Positions 47,053 to 56,321 of a stretch of DNA of 64,000 nucleotides are shown piece after piece (position 1 is the stretch's first letter; each line of letters opens with the position of its first letter). The DNA is taken from contig NZ_JAEIJD010000010.1 of the NCBI RefSeq assembly GCF_016307205.1, positions 35,930 to 99,929 on the forward strand, given 5' to 3'. The notes under the pieces are model-generated. The model did not search any database. It saw nothing but the letters and a program-made list of their open reading frames with translations, and was not told the DNA's origin. This stretch comes from Pontibaca salina (GTDB lineage: Bacteria > Pseudomonadota > Alphaproteobacteria > Rhodobacterales > Rhodobacteraceae). Made by a program: the position numbers and the translations under genes.

Positions 47053-47844
47053 TTAACGCCCTTTCCAAATGGGATCGCGCTTTTCGGCAAAGGCTCGCGC
47101 ACCCTCAGACTGATCCTCCGAGGAGTAGAGCCTATCAACGCTGCGCAATTGCCGCCTCGTGATGCGGTTCATGATGTCCTGAAACCGGGAGGCCTCGGCA
47201 TCGCGGACGATCTCTTTGATTGCGGCATAGACCAGCGGCGGCCCCGAGGCCAGAAGGCGGGCCAGTTCCCAGGACCGCTCCAGCAACTCGCCCGCCGGGA
47301 CGATCTCGTTCACCAGACCCCAGCGATGGGCCTCTTCGGCATCAAACCAGCGCCCGGTCAGCAGCAGTTCCATCGCGATGTGATAGGGGATGCGCTTGGG
47401 CAGCTTGACGCTGGCGGCATCGGCCACGGTGCCCGAGCGGATCTCGGGCAGCGCAAAAGTGGCGTGGTCGGCGGCCAGGATCATGTCTGCACTCAGCGCC
47501 AGTTCCAGCCCGCCGCCGCATGCGATGCCATTGACGGCGGCGATCACCGGCTTGTTCAGATCCGGCAGTTCCTGCAACCCGCCGAAACCGCCGACGCCAT
47601 AGTCGCCATCCACGGCATCGCCATCGGCGGCTGCCTTGAGATCCCAGCCGGGACAAAAGAACTTCTCGCCTGCGCCGGTCAGGATCGCCACCCGCAGGTC
47701 AGGATCGTCACGAAACGCGCTGAATATCTCGCCCATGATGCGACTGGTTTTCAGATCAATGGCATTGGCCTTGGGCCGGTCCAATGTCACCAGCAGGATG
47801 GCGCCGTCGCGCTCGGTTCTGACTGGTGTGTGTGTATCGGTCAT
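47053..47844 (-). CDS. caiD: crotonase, carnitinyl-CoA dehydratase-like
   Basis: 263 residues, enoyl-CoA hydratase fold. DRPKANAIDLKTSRIMGE, LTGAGEKFFCPGWDLKAAADG, VAAVNGIACGGGLELALSADMILAADHATFALPE and EKRDPIWKGR at the C terminus match the E. coli CaiD sequence I remember, closer than to ordinary crotonases. The catalytic Glu in GGLELALSAD is present; the second acidic position (LPEIRSGTV) is also kept. Four bases from the ADP-forming synthetase, so co-transcribed. The true substrate may be another branched or unsaturated acyl-CoA. Confidence 0.85.
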   Translation of the reverse strand: MTDTHTPVRTERDGAILLVTLDRPKANAIDLKTSRIMGEIFSAFRDDPDLRVAILTGAGEKFFCPGWDLKAAADGDAVDGDYGVGGFGGLQELPDLNKPVIAAVNGIACGGGLELALSADMILAADHATFALPEIRSGTVADAASVKLPKRIPYHIAMELLLTGRWFDAEEAHRWGLVNEIVPAGELLERSWELARLLASGPPLVYAAIKEIVRDAEASRFQDIMNRITRRQLRSVDRLYSSEDQSEGARAFAEKRDPIWKGR

Positions 47845-47847
47845 CGT

Positions 47848-49860
47848 TCAGGCCTTTCGGATCAGGGCATCGACTGCAACCGCTCGGTCGGGCGTGGAGA
47901 TCAGCGGATTGACTTCGACTTCGGCAACGGTATCGGCATTTGCTACGATATAGGATTGCACCGCCGCGACGGCGTCAAGAATAGCCGGGATATTCGCGCT
48001 CGGGCGGCCGCGATAGCCGGTCAGCAGCGGCGCACAACGCAAGCGCATCAGCGCGGCGTGGATCTGTTCCCTGGTGCTGGGCACCAAAAGCGACACCGTA
48101 TCGCGCAGGATCTCGGTTAATATGCCGCCCGCACCCAAGGTCAGGATAAAACCGTGCGCCGGATCGCGGATGATGCCAATCAACAACTCGGCGACGCCTC
48201 CAGCCACCATTTCCTCGATCAGAAACCTGTCTGTCCCGATTTCTGCTGCGGTTGTTTCGATCAAGGATGGTTCAAGATTAAGCCGTACTGCGCCATATTC
48301 GGATTTATGCGCGAGCCCGAGGCCTTTCAGAACCAGTGGCGGGGTCAGGTCGGCGGCGACAGATGCAGCGCCAGTGGGGTCATCGGCTGTGCGCCCTAAT
48401 GGGATCGTCAACCCATGACGGCCGAGCGCTGATTTTGCCTGATCTTCGTCCAATACCTGCGTTGCCTCAGCAGTGCCAGGCAGAATCAGGGCGTCAGCGT
48501 CGGACAGGACCGGAGCAGCGGCGGCGCGGATCGCGGCCAAGGCTTCCGCCAACCCATTGAGGGGCACAACGCCGCCATTCATCAATTGTCGGGCCGTGTG
48601 CGGGGGCATCAGCTCGGGCAGCGTCGCAACAACCGCGAAGGGCGCGCCGGTCTGAGCCCGGGCATCAAGGGCGGCCTGCGTAGCACAGGCCCAATCGGCG
48701 GCATCGGTATGGGGGTAGTCGACAATTGACAGGGTCAATGCGATATCCGGCCCAGTCATTGCGCCCCAAATGCGGGTCATTTTTTCGGCATCGCGCCAGA
48801 TATAGGTGTGATAATCTAGCGGATTGGCCACCGCCACCATCGGACCCAGCACCTGTTGCAACTTTCGTTTCTGACTGACTTCCAGTGGCGGGAAATGCAG
48901 GTTTTCAGCAAGCGCCAGATCGGCGATCAGGCTGGCCTCCCCGCCGGAGCAACTGATCGAAGCGATATTCGATGACGCCAGGCGGCCAGTGCAATGCAGC
49001 AGTTTCAGGGTTTCCAGAAACTCCGGCAGCGTGTTGAGGCGGGCGATGCAAAGCCGGTCCAGCAGCGCCTGCGCTCCGGAATCGGTTCCAGCAAGCGAGG
49101 CGGTATGGGACACGGTCGCGCTTCGCGCCTGATCCGACCGTCCGACTTTCAGCGCCACCAGCGGTATGTCGTGCGCTCGCGCCTTTCGCGCCAGAGCTTC
49201 CCATTCGCGCAGTTTGCCAAAGCCTTCCACATGTAGACCAATGGCGGTCACGCGTTTGTCGTCCAGAAGCGCCATGGCAATCGCAGCCTGACTGGTCTGG
49301 GCCATGTTGCCGCAGGTCACCATATAGGCAATCGGAAGCGTGCGCTGCTGCATGGTCAGATTGATCGCGATATTTGAGGATTGGGTCAGTATGGCGACGC
49401 CGCGTTCCACCGGTTCCATACCGTGCTGGTCTGGCCAGATGGCGGTACGATCCAGCGCGTTCACGAAGCCATAACAATTTGGCCCCAAGATCGGCATCTT
49501 GCCTGCCGCTGCCACAAGGGCCGCTTGAAGGGAATCGCCTGTTTCATCTTCGGCCTGCGCCTCAGTAAAGCCCGAGGCAAAACAGACCGCGCCGCCCGCG
49601 TTCATATCAGCCAGCGCTGCAACCGCCGCAACTGTGGCATGGCGATTGATACCGAGGAATGCCGCATCAATCGGGCCGTCATAATCTCCAAGACGGGGCA
49701 GCGTGCGCAGGCCTGCAATCTCTTTTTTGTCGGGATGGACCGGGACAATCACGCCCCTATACTCAATCCGCTGCGCCGCATTGATTATCGATGCGCACCA
49801 TGCGCCGCCACCGATCACGGCAATGCTTCGCGGGTTCAGCAGACGGCAGAGGTCGCGCAT
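47848..49860 (-). CDS. ADP-forming acyl-CoA synthetase (acetate-CoA ligase family)
   Basis: 670 residues. N-terminal CoA-binding part RSIAVIGGGAWCASIINAAQ (about 10-30), succinyl-CoA-ligase-like region with the phospho-His in VSHTASLAGTDSG (about 257), then an ATP-grasp domain (about 470-600) ending VEVNPLISTPDRAV. Combines alpha and beta parts in one chain, as in acetyl-CoA synthetases of this type and pimeloyl/other acyl ligases. Would activate the acid or release CoA and make ATP. ATG 49860 used; a longer frame upstream lies in repeat sequence. Between caiD and the dehydrogenase gene. Confidence 0.85.
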   Translation of the reverse strand: MRDLCRLLNPRSIAVIGGGAWCASIINAAQRIEYRGVIVPVHPDKKEIAGLRTLPRLGDYDGPIDAAFLGINRHATVAAVAALADMNAGGAVCFASGFTEAQAEDETGDSLQAALVAAAGKMPILGPNCYGFVNALDRTAIWPDQHGMEPVERGVAILTQSSNIAINLTMQQRTLPIAYMVTCGNMAQTSQAAIAMALLDDKRVTAIGLHVEGFGKLREWEALARKARAHDIPLVALKVGRSDQARSATVSHTASLAGTDSGAQALLDRLCIARLNTLPEFLETLKLLHCTGRLASSNIASISCSGGEASLIADLALAENLHFPPLEVSQKRKLQQVLGPMVAVANPLDYHTYIWRDAEKMTRIWGAMTGPDIALTLSIVDYPHTDAADWACATQAALDARAQTGAPFAVVATLPELMPPHTARQLMNGGVVPLNGLAEALAAIRAAAAPVLSDADALILPGTAEATQVLDEDQAKSALGRHGLTIPLGRTADDPTGAASVAADLTPPLVLKGLGLAHKSEYGAVRLNLEPSLIETTAAEIGTDRFLIEEMVAGGVAELLIGIIRDPAHGFILTLGAGGILTEILRDTVSLLVPSTREQIHAALMRLRCAPLLTGYRGRPSANIPAILDAVAAVQSYIVANADTVAEVEVNPLISTPDRAVAVDALIRKA

Positions 49861-49887
49861 CGAGCAGGCTTTCGCAGCAAAGTTTTT

Positions 49888-49922
49888 TCGCCTTCGGCGA
49901 GGATATTTGGGGCAAGAAGAAA
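49888..49922 (+). repeat. extragenic hairpin-GATATTT element, copy C
   Basis: Hairpin TCGCC-TTC-GGCGA (49888-49900), then GGATATTT and GCAAGAAGAAAC. Lies upstream of the acyl-CoA synthetase start, antisense to it. Confidence 0.6.
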
Positions 49923-50031
49923 CGAATTGTTCATTCTTAAGGGCCATTTTGCCTTTACGGTACAGGCGGGGACGCCGATGACCGTGCGAGGAGAAGGCCC
50001 CTTGCGCCGTCTCACGGGTGCAGGGGGCTGA

Positions 50032-50073
50032 CCTGCACTTCTTCTCGCAATAAATATCCCCACCGGAGGCATC
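50032..50073 (-). repeat. extragenic hairpin-GATATTT element, copy B
   Basis: On the minus strand GCCTCCGGTGGGGATATTT, then GCGAGAAGAAGTGCAGG. The end overlaps a GTGCAGG/CCTGCAC hairpin (50016-50038). Lies in the 250-base gap between the dehydrogenase and synthetase genes, facing copy C. Confidence 0.6.
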
Positions 50074-50110
50074 GCGCGCACAGCGTGCGATTTCATGGCC
50101 CGCCCGGATC

Positions 50111-51271
50111 TCATGCGCCCAATGTCCGCAGCAGGTCGCGGCTGATGATGTGGCGCTGGATTTCGCTGGTCCCGTCCCAGATGCGTTCCACCCGTGCATC
50201 GCGCCAGAATCGTTCCAGGGGGTAATCGTCCATCAGCCCCATGCCGCCATGGATCTGGATCGCCCCATCGGTGACCCGTGCCAACATCTCGGACGCGAAC
50301 AGTTTGGCGGAGGCGATCTCGCGATTGGCAGGCAGTCCTTGATCCAGCCGGTCGGCGGCGGCCAGCGTCAGCAGGTCGGCGGCGTCGATCTCGGTGATCA
50401 TGTCCGCGATCTGAAAGCTGACCCCCTGGAACTTGCTGATCTTCTGGCCGAACTGTTCACGCGTCGCGGCGTAATCCAGCGCATAATTGAACACCCGCCG
50501 GGCCCGGCCCACCGACATCGCCGCCACGGTGATACGCGTGGCGTAAAGCCAGGTGTTCATCACCTCGAATCCGCCATCGACCGTGCCGAGCACCTGACTA
50601 TCTGGCAATCGGCAGTCGTCAAAATCCAGAATCATGTTCTTGTAGCCGCGATGACTGACCGAGTTATAGCCGTCGCGCACCGAGAAACCCGGCGTGCCGC
50701 GATCGACGAGAAACGCGGTGATGCGCTTTTTCGGCCCCTTTACGGTCTGCTCCTCGCCGGTGGCGACGAAGACGATGAAGAAATCCGCATGATCCGCGCC
50801 CGAGATGAAATGTTTGGTGCCGTTCACGACCCAATCCCCTCCATCCCGCCGCGCGCTGCAGGTCATGCTGCGCACATCGGATCCTGCGCCGGGTTCGGTC
50901 ATCGCCAGCGCGTCCATCCTTTCGCCGCGTACTGCCGGCATCAGGTAACGCTCCACCTGATCGCCCTCGCAGGCCATCAAGATATTCTGGGGACGGCCGA
51001 AAAAATGGGTGAGCGCCATGGACCCGCGCCCGAGCTCACGTTCGACCAGCGCAAATTCGAGATGACCGAGACCCGCGCCACCGACGCTTTCCGGAAAGTT
51101 GCAGGCATAGAACCCCAACTCGATGGTTTTGCGCTTGATCTCTTCGGCGATCTCTTGGGGCACTTCGCCCGTGCGCTCCACAAGAACCTCGTGCGGATAG
51201 ATTTCACGCTCGACAAAACTGCGCACTGTGGCGGCGATCATCTCCTGTTCTTCGGTCAGTCCGTATTGCAT
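50111..51271 (-). CDS. acyl-CoA dehydrogenase
   Basis: 386 residues, standard medium-chain type. LTEEQEMIAATVRSFVEREI N-terminal helical domain, the FAD/substrate motif MTEPGAGSDVRSM (about 130), GTKHFISGADHADFFIV (about 158), catalytic base region RFWRDARVERIWDGTSEIQRHIISRDLLR at the end. The catalytic Glu is expected about residue 370 in the SEIQ stretch or nearby. Oxidises an acyl-CoA to enoyl-CoA, electrons to ETF. Nineteen bases after the aldolase gene, 250 bases before the synthetase. Similar to CaiA-type crotonobetainyl-CoA reductase in length only. Confidence 0.93.
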   Translation of the reverse strand: MQYGLTEEQEMIAATVRSFVEREIYPHEVLVERTGEVPQEIAEEIKRKTIELGFYACNFPESVGGAGLGHLEFALVERELGRGSMALTHFFGRPQNILMACEGDQVERYLMPAVRGERMDALAMTEPGAGSDVRSMTCSARRDGGDWVVNGTKHFISGADHADFFIVFVATGEEQTVKGPKKRITAFLVDRGTPGFSVRDGYNSVSHRGYKNMILDFDDCRLPDSQVLGTVDGGFEVMNTWLYATRITVAAMSVGRARRVFNYALDYAATREQFGQKISKFQGVSFQIADMITEIDAADLLTLAAADRLDQGLPANREIASAKLFASEMLARVTDGAIQIHGGMGLMDDYPLERFWRDARVERIWDGTSEIQRHIISRDLLRTLGA

Positions 51272-51290
51272 CTGGTGGTCCTTATTGCGC

Positions 51291-52046
51291 TCAGTCGGCG
51301 TAGTCCGCGCCTTCGGCGTCGAGTATCGCCTTGAGTTCGGACAGGTGGCGGTCAGCCTGATCTGGATAGGTTTCCAGTTCGCTGGCGGTCTTTTCGGCGA
51401 TGTCATCGGGCAGCACGCGCAGTTCCCGCCCGGTCTGGAGCGCGCGGATATAGGTTTCCGCAGCGCGTTCGAAATAAAACAGCCGGTTGAACGTGTCGGC
51501 GACGCTGTGGCCGATAACCATGATGCCGTGATTGCCCATGATCAGCACTTTGTGCCGCGGATTGGTCAGCAGCGCGGCGCAGCGTTCGCCCTCGTCTGCA
51601 AAGGCGAGCCCACCATAATGCTCGTCGATGATATAGCGATTGTAGAAAGTGGCGCAGTTCTGGTCGATCGGAGGCAGGCGGCTATCGGCCAGTGACGCTA
51701 GAACCGTGGCAAAGATTGAATGAACATGCATCGCGCAGCGCGCATGGGGGCATTGTCGGTGCAGCCCGCCATGCAATCCCCATGCTGTCGGGTCGGGGGC
51801 GTTGGGTTCCGAAAGAGTGATAGGGTCATTTGCATCGACCACAATCAGATCGCTGGCACGGATGCGAGAAAAATGCATCTGGTTGGGGTTCATCAGAAAC
51901 CGGCTGCCATCGTCATTGATCGAGAGGCTGAAATGGTTGGCCACTGCCTCGTGCAGGTTCAGCCGCGCAGCCCAGCGAAAGGCGGCCGCCAGATCGACCC
52001 GGTCCTGCTGCTGATCCGTTCGGTTATGCAACGCATTGACCGCCAT
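51291..52046 (-). CDS. class II aldolase/adducin domain protein
   Basis: 251 residues. Class II aldolase domain: NHFSLSINDDGSRFLMNPN (metal/phosphate binding), HVHSIFATVLASLADSRLPP with two zinc His at about 107-109, VLIMGNHGIMVIGHSVADTF with third His (about 172) and FERAAETYIRAL. Members include fuculose-phosphate aldolase, ribulose-epimerase and uncharacterised catabolic lyases; substrate unknown. First gene of the minus-strand catabolic unit; LysR faces away from it across a 101-base region. Confidence 0.85.
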   Translation of the reverse strand: MAVNALHNRTDQQQDRVDLAAAFRWAARLNLHEAVANHFSLSINDDGSRFLMNPNQMHFSRIRASDLIVVDANDPITLSEPNAPDPTAWGLHGGLHRQCPHARCAMHVHSIFATVLASLADSRLPPIDQNCATFYNRYIIDEHYGGLAFADEGERCAALLTNPRHKVLIMGNHGIMVIGHSVADTFNRLFYFERAAETYIRALQTGRELRVLPDDIAEKTASELETYPDQADRHLSELKAILDAEGADYAD

Positions 52047-52117
52047 CTTGGTCCTCCCTTGGCCTGATGCTGCCGCGGTCGGCGTGTTCTGGCCAACGAA
52101 AAAAACCTGGCTTTGCG

Positions 52118-52132
52118 ATAAGTAAAACTTAT
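52118..52132. promoter_or_regulatory. LysR-type dyad between aldolase and LysR genes
   Basis: Perfect inverted repeat ATAAGT-AAA-ACTTAT, matching the T-N11-A rule for LysR-family boxes, 16 bases upstream of the LysR start codon and 72 bases upstream of the aldolase ATG. Likely binding site for the neighbouring regulator. Confidence 0.7.
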
Positions 52133-52147
52133 GCCAAATTGATATGC

Positions 52148-53062
52148 ATGCAGACGCCCGTTCCTCCTCTTGGCTGGCTGCGCACCTTTGAGGCGGCGGC
52201 GCGGCATTTGTCTTTCACCGGCGCGGCACGCGATCTGAACATGACGCAAAGCGCGGTGAGCCAGCAGATCAAGGCGCTTGAAGGGCATCTGGGCCGTCCG
52301 CTGTTCCACCGCCGGCCCCGCGCGCTGGAGCTGACCGAGGCGGGGATCACCTATCTGCCAGTGGTACGCGAGGCGTTTCGCACTTTGATGCGCGGCACCC
52401 GCGCGGTCACGGGCAATTCTGGCGACGTGGTGCAAGTACAGGCGAATCTCAGCTTTACGGTGCATTGGCTGGCACCCCGCTTGGCTGGTTTCCATGCCAC
52501 CCATCCTGAGGTGCGGCTGAACCTGTCGACCGGATTGTGGGAGCCGCGTGAGATGGCAGAGGGCGTCGATCTGGAAATCCGCTATTCGCTGCGCCCGTCG
52601 GACACGGTGCGCGCCGAATTGCTGCGCCGCGATCATTATTACCCGGTCTGCGCGCCCGATTATCCGGTGGCGCTGAGCGATCTGGCGATGCAGCCGCTTT
52701 ATGATTGTACGAACCTGCTGTGCAACTGGGCTACTTGGGCCGAGGATCAGAGCCTGCCATGGAATAATCCGCCGATCACCTATGCCAGCACCTTTACCGT
52801 AACGCTTGCCATTGCCAAGGCCGGAGGCGGGTTGGCGCTGGCGCATGATGTGATCGCGCGGCGGCTGATCGAAACCGGGCAACTGGTTGCGCCGTTTAAT
52901 CACCGTGCGCCGATGCCAGAGGCGTATTACCTGATCCTGTCGCCGCAGGCGGAGCAAGCGCCGGGTGCTGTGGCCTTCGCAGCGTGGCTACGTGCGGAAA
53001 TGGCCGCCGATGACAGTGGGGGGCTTGCGCCTGCGGCCTCGTTAGGGACAATGGGGCCATGA
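52148..53062 (+). CDS. LysR family regulator, GcvA-like
   Basis: 304 residues. N-terminal winged HTH at about 7-65 (LGWLRTFEAAARHLSFTGAARDLNMTQSAVSQQIKALEGHLGRPLF); effector domain follows (about 90-290) of GcvA-like type. ATG 52148 preferred to an open frame from 52067. Divergent from the aldolase/dehydrogenase/synthetase/caiD unit and translationally overlapping (ATGA) with ade, so it could govern either side. Ligand unknown. Confidence 0.9.
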   Translation: MQTPVPPLGWLRTFEAAARHLSFTGAARDLNMTQSAVSQQIKALEGHLGRPLFHRRPRALELTEAGITYLPVVREAFRTLMRGTRAVTGNSGDVVQVQANLSFTVHWLAPRLAGFHATHPEVRLNLSTGLWEPREMAEGVDLEIRYSLRPSDTVRAELLRRDHYYPVCAPDYPVALSDLAMQPLYDCTNLLCNWATWAEDQSLPWNNPPITYASTFTVTLAIAKAGGGLALAHDVIARRLIETGQLVAPFNHRAPMPEAYYLILSPQAEQAPGAVAFAAWLRAEMAADDSGGLAPAASLGTMGP

Positions 53063-54861
53063 CGCATACCGCTTTCCCCGCATGGCCCGCTGTGGCCGCC
53101 GACCTGATTGCCGTTGCCGCTGGCCGTGTCCCTGCCGATATGGTGATACGCGGCGGCATCTGGGTGAATGTCCATAGCCGCGAAACCTTGCCCGGTTACG
53201 ATATCGCCATCCATTCCGGGCGTATTGCCGCCGTGCTATCGGATGCAAGCGCACAGATCGGGCCGGATACGCAAGTTATCGAGGCGCAGGGGCGATTTAT
53301 GATCCCCGGCTTATGCGACGCGCATATGCATATTGAAAGCGGCATGCTGACCCCGGCGGAGTTCGCCCGCGCGGTGATCCCCCATGGCACTACGTCGATG
53401 TTCACTGACCCGCACGAGATTGCCAACGTGCTCGGGCTGGCGGGCGTGCGGATGATGCATGACGAAGCGCTGATGCAGCCGATCAATATTTTCACCCAGA
53501 TGCCCTCCTGCGCACCCTCGGCACCGGGGCTGGAGACCACGGGTCACGAGATCACGCCCGAAGACGTGGCCGAGGCGATGGAGTGGCCCGGTATTATCGG
53601 GTTGGGCGAAATGATGAACTTTCCGGGCGTCGCTGCCGCCGACCCAAAAATGCTCGCCGAGATCGCCGCGACGCAAGCCGCCGGAAAGACCGTTGGCGGT
53701 CATTATGCCAGCCCCGATCTGGGGGCGGATTTCGCGGCCTATGTCGCGGGTGGTCCAGCCGACGATCATGAGGGTACGAGCGAAGCCGACGCCATCGCCC
53801 GTGTTCGGCAGGGCATGCGCGCCATGCTGCGGCTGGGGTCGGCGTGGTACGATGTTGCGGCGCAGATCACCGCGATTACCGAGAAAGGGCTGGACCCGCG
53901 CAATTTCATCCTGTGCACCGATGACAGCCATTCCGGAACGCTGGTGCATGATGGACATATGAATCGGGTGGTGCGCCATGCGATCGAATGCGGCTGCGAT
54001 CCGCTGGTTGCATTGCAGATGGCGACGATCAACACTGCCACCCATTTCGGTCTGGAACGCGAGATTGGCAGCCTGACACCGGGACGGCGTGCGGATGTCA
54101 TTCTGACATCCGATCTGACCGCCTTGCCGATTGAGACGGTGATCGCGCGCGGGCAGGTGGTGGCCGAAAACGGCGCATGTCTGGTCGATTGCCCGCATTA
54201 TGATTGGCCCGCAAGCGCGCGCGGCACGGTGCATCTGGGGCATGAATTGGCGGCGCGAGACTTCGAGATTGCCGCACCCGAGGGCGCGACCACTGTGCGC
54301 GCCAATGTGATCGGCGTGGTTGAAAATCAGGCTCCGACCAAGGCACTCACCGCTGATCTGCCGGTGCGCGGCGCATTGGTTGAAGGGCAGGGCGATATTT
54401 GCCAGATCGCGCTGGTCGAACGGCATCGCGCGACCGGAGAGGTCGTCAATGGCTTCGTTTCGGGGTTTGGCTACACGGGCACAATGGCCATGGCCTCGAC
54501 CGTGGCCCATGACAGCCATCACATGATCGTCGTAGGTACCGATCGCGAACAGATGGCGCTGGCCGCGAACCGGTTGGCCGAGGTCGGGGGCGGTATCTCC
54601 GTCTGGCGCGATGGCGCGGAATTGGCGCTGGTCGAACTGCCCATTGCTGGATTGATGTCCGACCGCCCGGCTTCTGAGGTCGCAGAGCGGGCGCAGCAGA
54701 TGATGCAGGCCATGCGCGACTGCGGTTGTGAGTTGAATAACGCCTATATGCAGCATTCTCTGCTGGCACTGGTGGTAATCCCGGAATTGCGGATTTCAGA
54801 TTTAGGATTGGTGGACGTGCGTAAATTCGAGATGATCCCGCTATTGGAGCTGCAACCATGA
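53059..54861 (+). CDS. ade: adenine deaminase
   Basis: 600 residues. Metal-dependent adenine to hypoxanthine deaminase. HXH motif GLCDAHMHIESGMLTP (about 93), DPHEIANVLGLAG (about 120), HVxGH-type metal ligand GGHYASPDLG, DDSHSGTLVHDGHMNRVVRHAIE (about 295) and HDSHHMIVVG late in the chain, all as in Ade of other proteobacteria. Start overlaps the LysR stop (ATGA) and the stop overlaps amn (ATGA). Works with amn to turn AMP into hypoxanthine. Confidence 0.95.
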   Translation: MTHTAFPAWPAVAADLIAVAAGRVPADMVIRGGIWVNVHSRETLPGYDIAIHSGRIAAVLSDASAQIGPDTQVIEAQGRFMIPGLCDAHMHIESGMLTPAEFARAVIPHGTTSMFTDPHEIANVLGLAGVRMMHDEALMQPINIFTQMPSCAPSAPGLETTGHEITPEDVAEAMEWPGIIGLGEMMNFPGVAAADPKMLAEIAATQAAGKTVGGHYASPDLGADFAAYVAGGPADDHEGTSEADAIARVRQGMRAMLRLGSAWYDVAAQITAITEKGLDPRNFILCTDDSHSGTLVHDGHMNRVVRHAIECGCDPLVALQMATINTATHFGLEREIGSLTPGRRADVILTSDLTALPIETVIARGQVVAENGACLVDCPHYDWPASARGTVHLGHELAARDFEIAAPEGATTVRANVIGVVENQAPTKALTADLPVRGALVEGQGDICQIALVERHRATGEVVNGFVSGFGYTGTMAMASTVAHDSHHMIVVGTDREQMALAANRLAEVGGGISVWRDGAELALVELPIAGLMSDRPASEVAERAQQMMQAMRDCGCELNNAYMQHSLLALVVIPELRISDLGLVDVRKFEMIPLLELQP

Positions 54862-56321
54862 CGCGGCTGCGCGTCCCCGAGACCCCCGCACCGCAAGACT
54901 TCACCGATCCGGTCGAGGCGGTCGAGCGACTTCAGTTGCTTTATACTCAGGCAACCGAATTTCTGGCTGCGGCTTTTGCTGACTCCATGACACATGGCGC
55001 GCCGGGTGCGCGGATCCGCGCGTTTTATCCGGAGATCCGCCTGACCACCTCAAGCTTTGCGCGGATTGATACGCGGCTCAGCTTCGGACATGTGGCCGGG
55101 CCGGGGACTTATTCCACAACTGTTACGCGGCCCGATTTGTTTCGCAACTATCTGATCCAACAGATCGGCCTGTTGATCCGCAACCACGGTCAGCCGGTCA
55201 CTATTGGACCATCCGAAACCCCGATCCCGGTGCATTTTGCGCTGACGGAGGAGCCGGCGCTTACGGTGCCCCACGAGGGCGCCGCCGCGTTCACTCTGCG
55301 CGATGTGTTCGATGTTCCCGATCTGGTCACCACCAATGATGACATCGTCAACGGCACCCATGTGCCTGCTGATGGCACCGGCCCGCTCTCGTTGTTCACT
55401 GCGCAACGCATCGATTACTCGCTGGCCCGTCTGGCGCATTACACGGCGACCGATCCGGAGCATTTCCAAAACCATGTGATGTTCACCAACTACCAGATCT
55501 ATGTCTCCGAGTTCGAAAGCTATGCTCGGGCGCAACTCGCGGATCCCGACAGCGGCTATTGCAGTTTCGTCAGCACCGACAACGTCGAGATCACCGACCC
55601 TGAGGCACCGCTTGAAACGCCCCTGAAGCTGCCGCAAATGCCGACCTATCATCTCAAGCGGCCTGACGGGTCGGGGATCACGCTGGTCAATATCGGCGTC
55701 GGACCCAGCAACGCCAAGACAGCGACTGACCATATTGCGGTGCTGCGCCCTCACGCGTGGCTGATGGTTGGACACTGCGCCGGCTTGCGCCACACGCAGA
55801 CGCTGGGGGATTTCGTGCTCGCCCATGCCTATCTGCGCGAAGATCATGTTCTGGACGATGATCTGCCGCTTTGGGTTCCGATCCCGGCGCTGGCGGAAAT
55901 TCAGATCGCGTTGGAACAAGCGGTGGCCGAGGTAGCCAAGTTGGATGGCTTCGACATCAAGCGGATCATGCGCACCGGGACCGTCGCGACCATCGACAAC
56001 CGCAATTGGGAATTACGCGACCAGTCCGGCCCGGTGATGCGCCTGAGCCAAGGCCGCGCCATCGCATTGGATATGGAAAGTGCCACGATCGCGGCCAATG
56101 GGTATCGGTTCCGGGTGCCATATGGCACGCTTCTATGTGTTTCGGACAAGCCCCTGCATGGCGAATTGAAGCTGCCCGGCATGGCCTCGGATTTCTATAA
56201 TACGCAGGTTTCGCGTCATCTGGCGATTGGATTGCGTGCGATGGAATCGCTGCGCCTGATGCCGCTGGAACGGCTGCACAGTCGAAAATTACGCTCGTTT
56301 GACGAAACGGCCTTCCTGTAA
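54858..56321 (+). CDS. amn: AMP nucleosidase
   Basis: 487 residues, standard. Hydrolyses AMP to adenine and ribose-5-phosphate. N-terminal AMN domain YPEIRLTTSSFARIDTRLSFGHVAGPGTY (about 58), then the phosphorylase-like catalytic domain with VNIGVGPSNAKTATDHIAVLRPHAWLMVGHCAG (about 275), LALDMESATIAANGYRFRVPYGTLLCVSDKPLHGE (about 395). Follows ade with a four-base overlap; product of this gene is the substrate of ade. A 141-base gap follows. Confidence 0.95.
   Translation: MTRLRVPETPAPQDFTDPVEAVERLQLLYTQATEFLAAAFADSMTHGAPGARIRAFYPEIRLTTSSFARIDTRLSFGHVAGPGTYSTTVTRPDLFRNYLIQQIGLLIRNHGQPVTIGPSETPIPVHFALTEEPALTVPHEGAAAFTLRDVFDVPDLVTTNDDIVNGTHVPADGTGPLSLFTAQRIDYSLARLAHYTATDPEHFQNHVMFTNYQIYVSEFESYARAQLADPDSGYCSFVSTDNVEITDPEAPLETPLKLPQMPTYHLKRPDGSGITLVNIGVGPSNAKTATDHIAVLRPHAWLMVGHCAGLRHTQTLGDFVLAHAYLREDHVLDDDLPLWVPIPALAEIQIALEQAVAEVAKLDGFDIKRIMRTGTVATIDNRNWELRDQSGPVMRLSQGRAIALDMESATIAANGYRFRVPYGTLLCVSDKPLHGELKLPGMASDFYNTQVSRHLAIGLRAMESLRLMPLERLHSRKLRSFDETAFL

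Noticed and set aside
50150..51334. 394-codon plus-strand frame over the acyl-CoA dehydrogenase
   Set aside because: Antisense shadow; composition and lack of start signal argue against it.
53311..54756. 481-codon open frame on the minus strand in ade
   Set aside because: Shadow of adenine deaminase; no homologous motif, His/Arg-rich composition typical of antisense frames.
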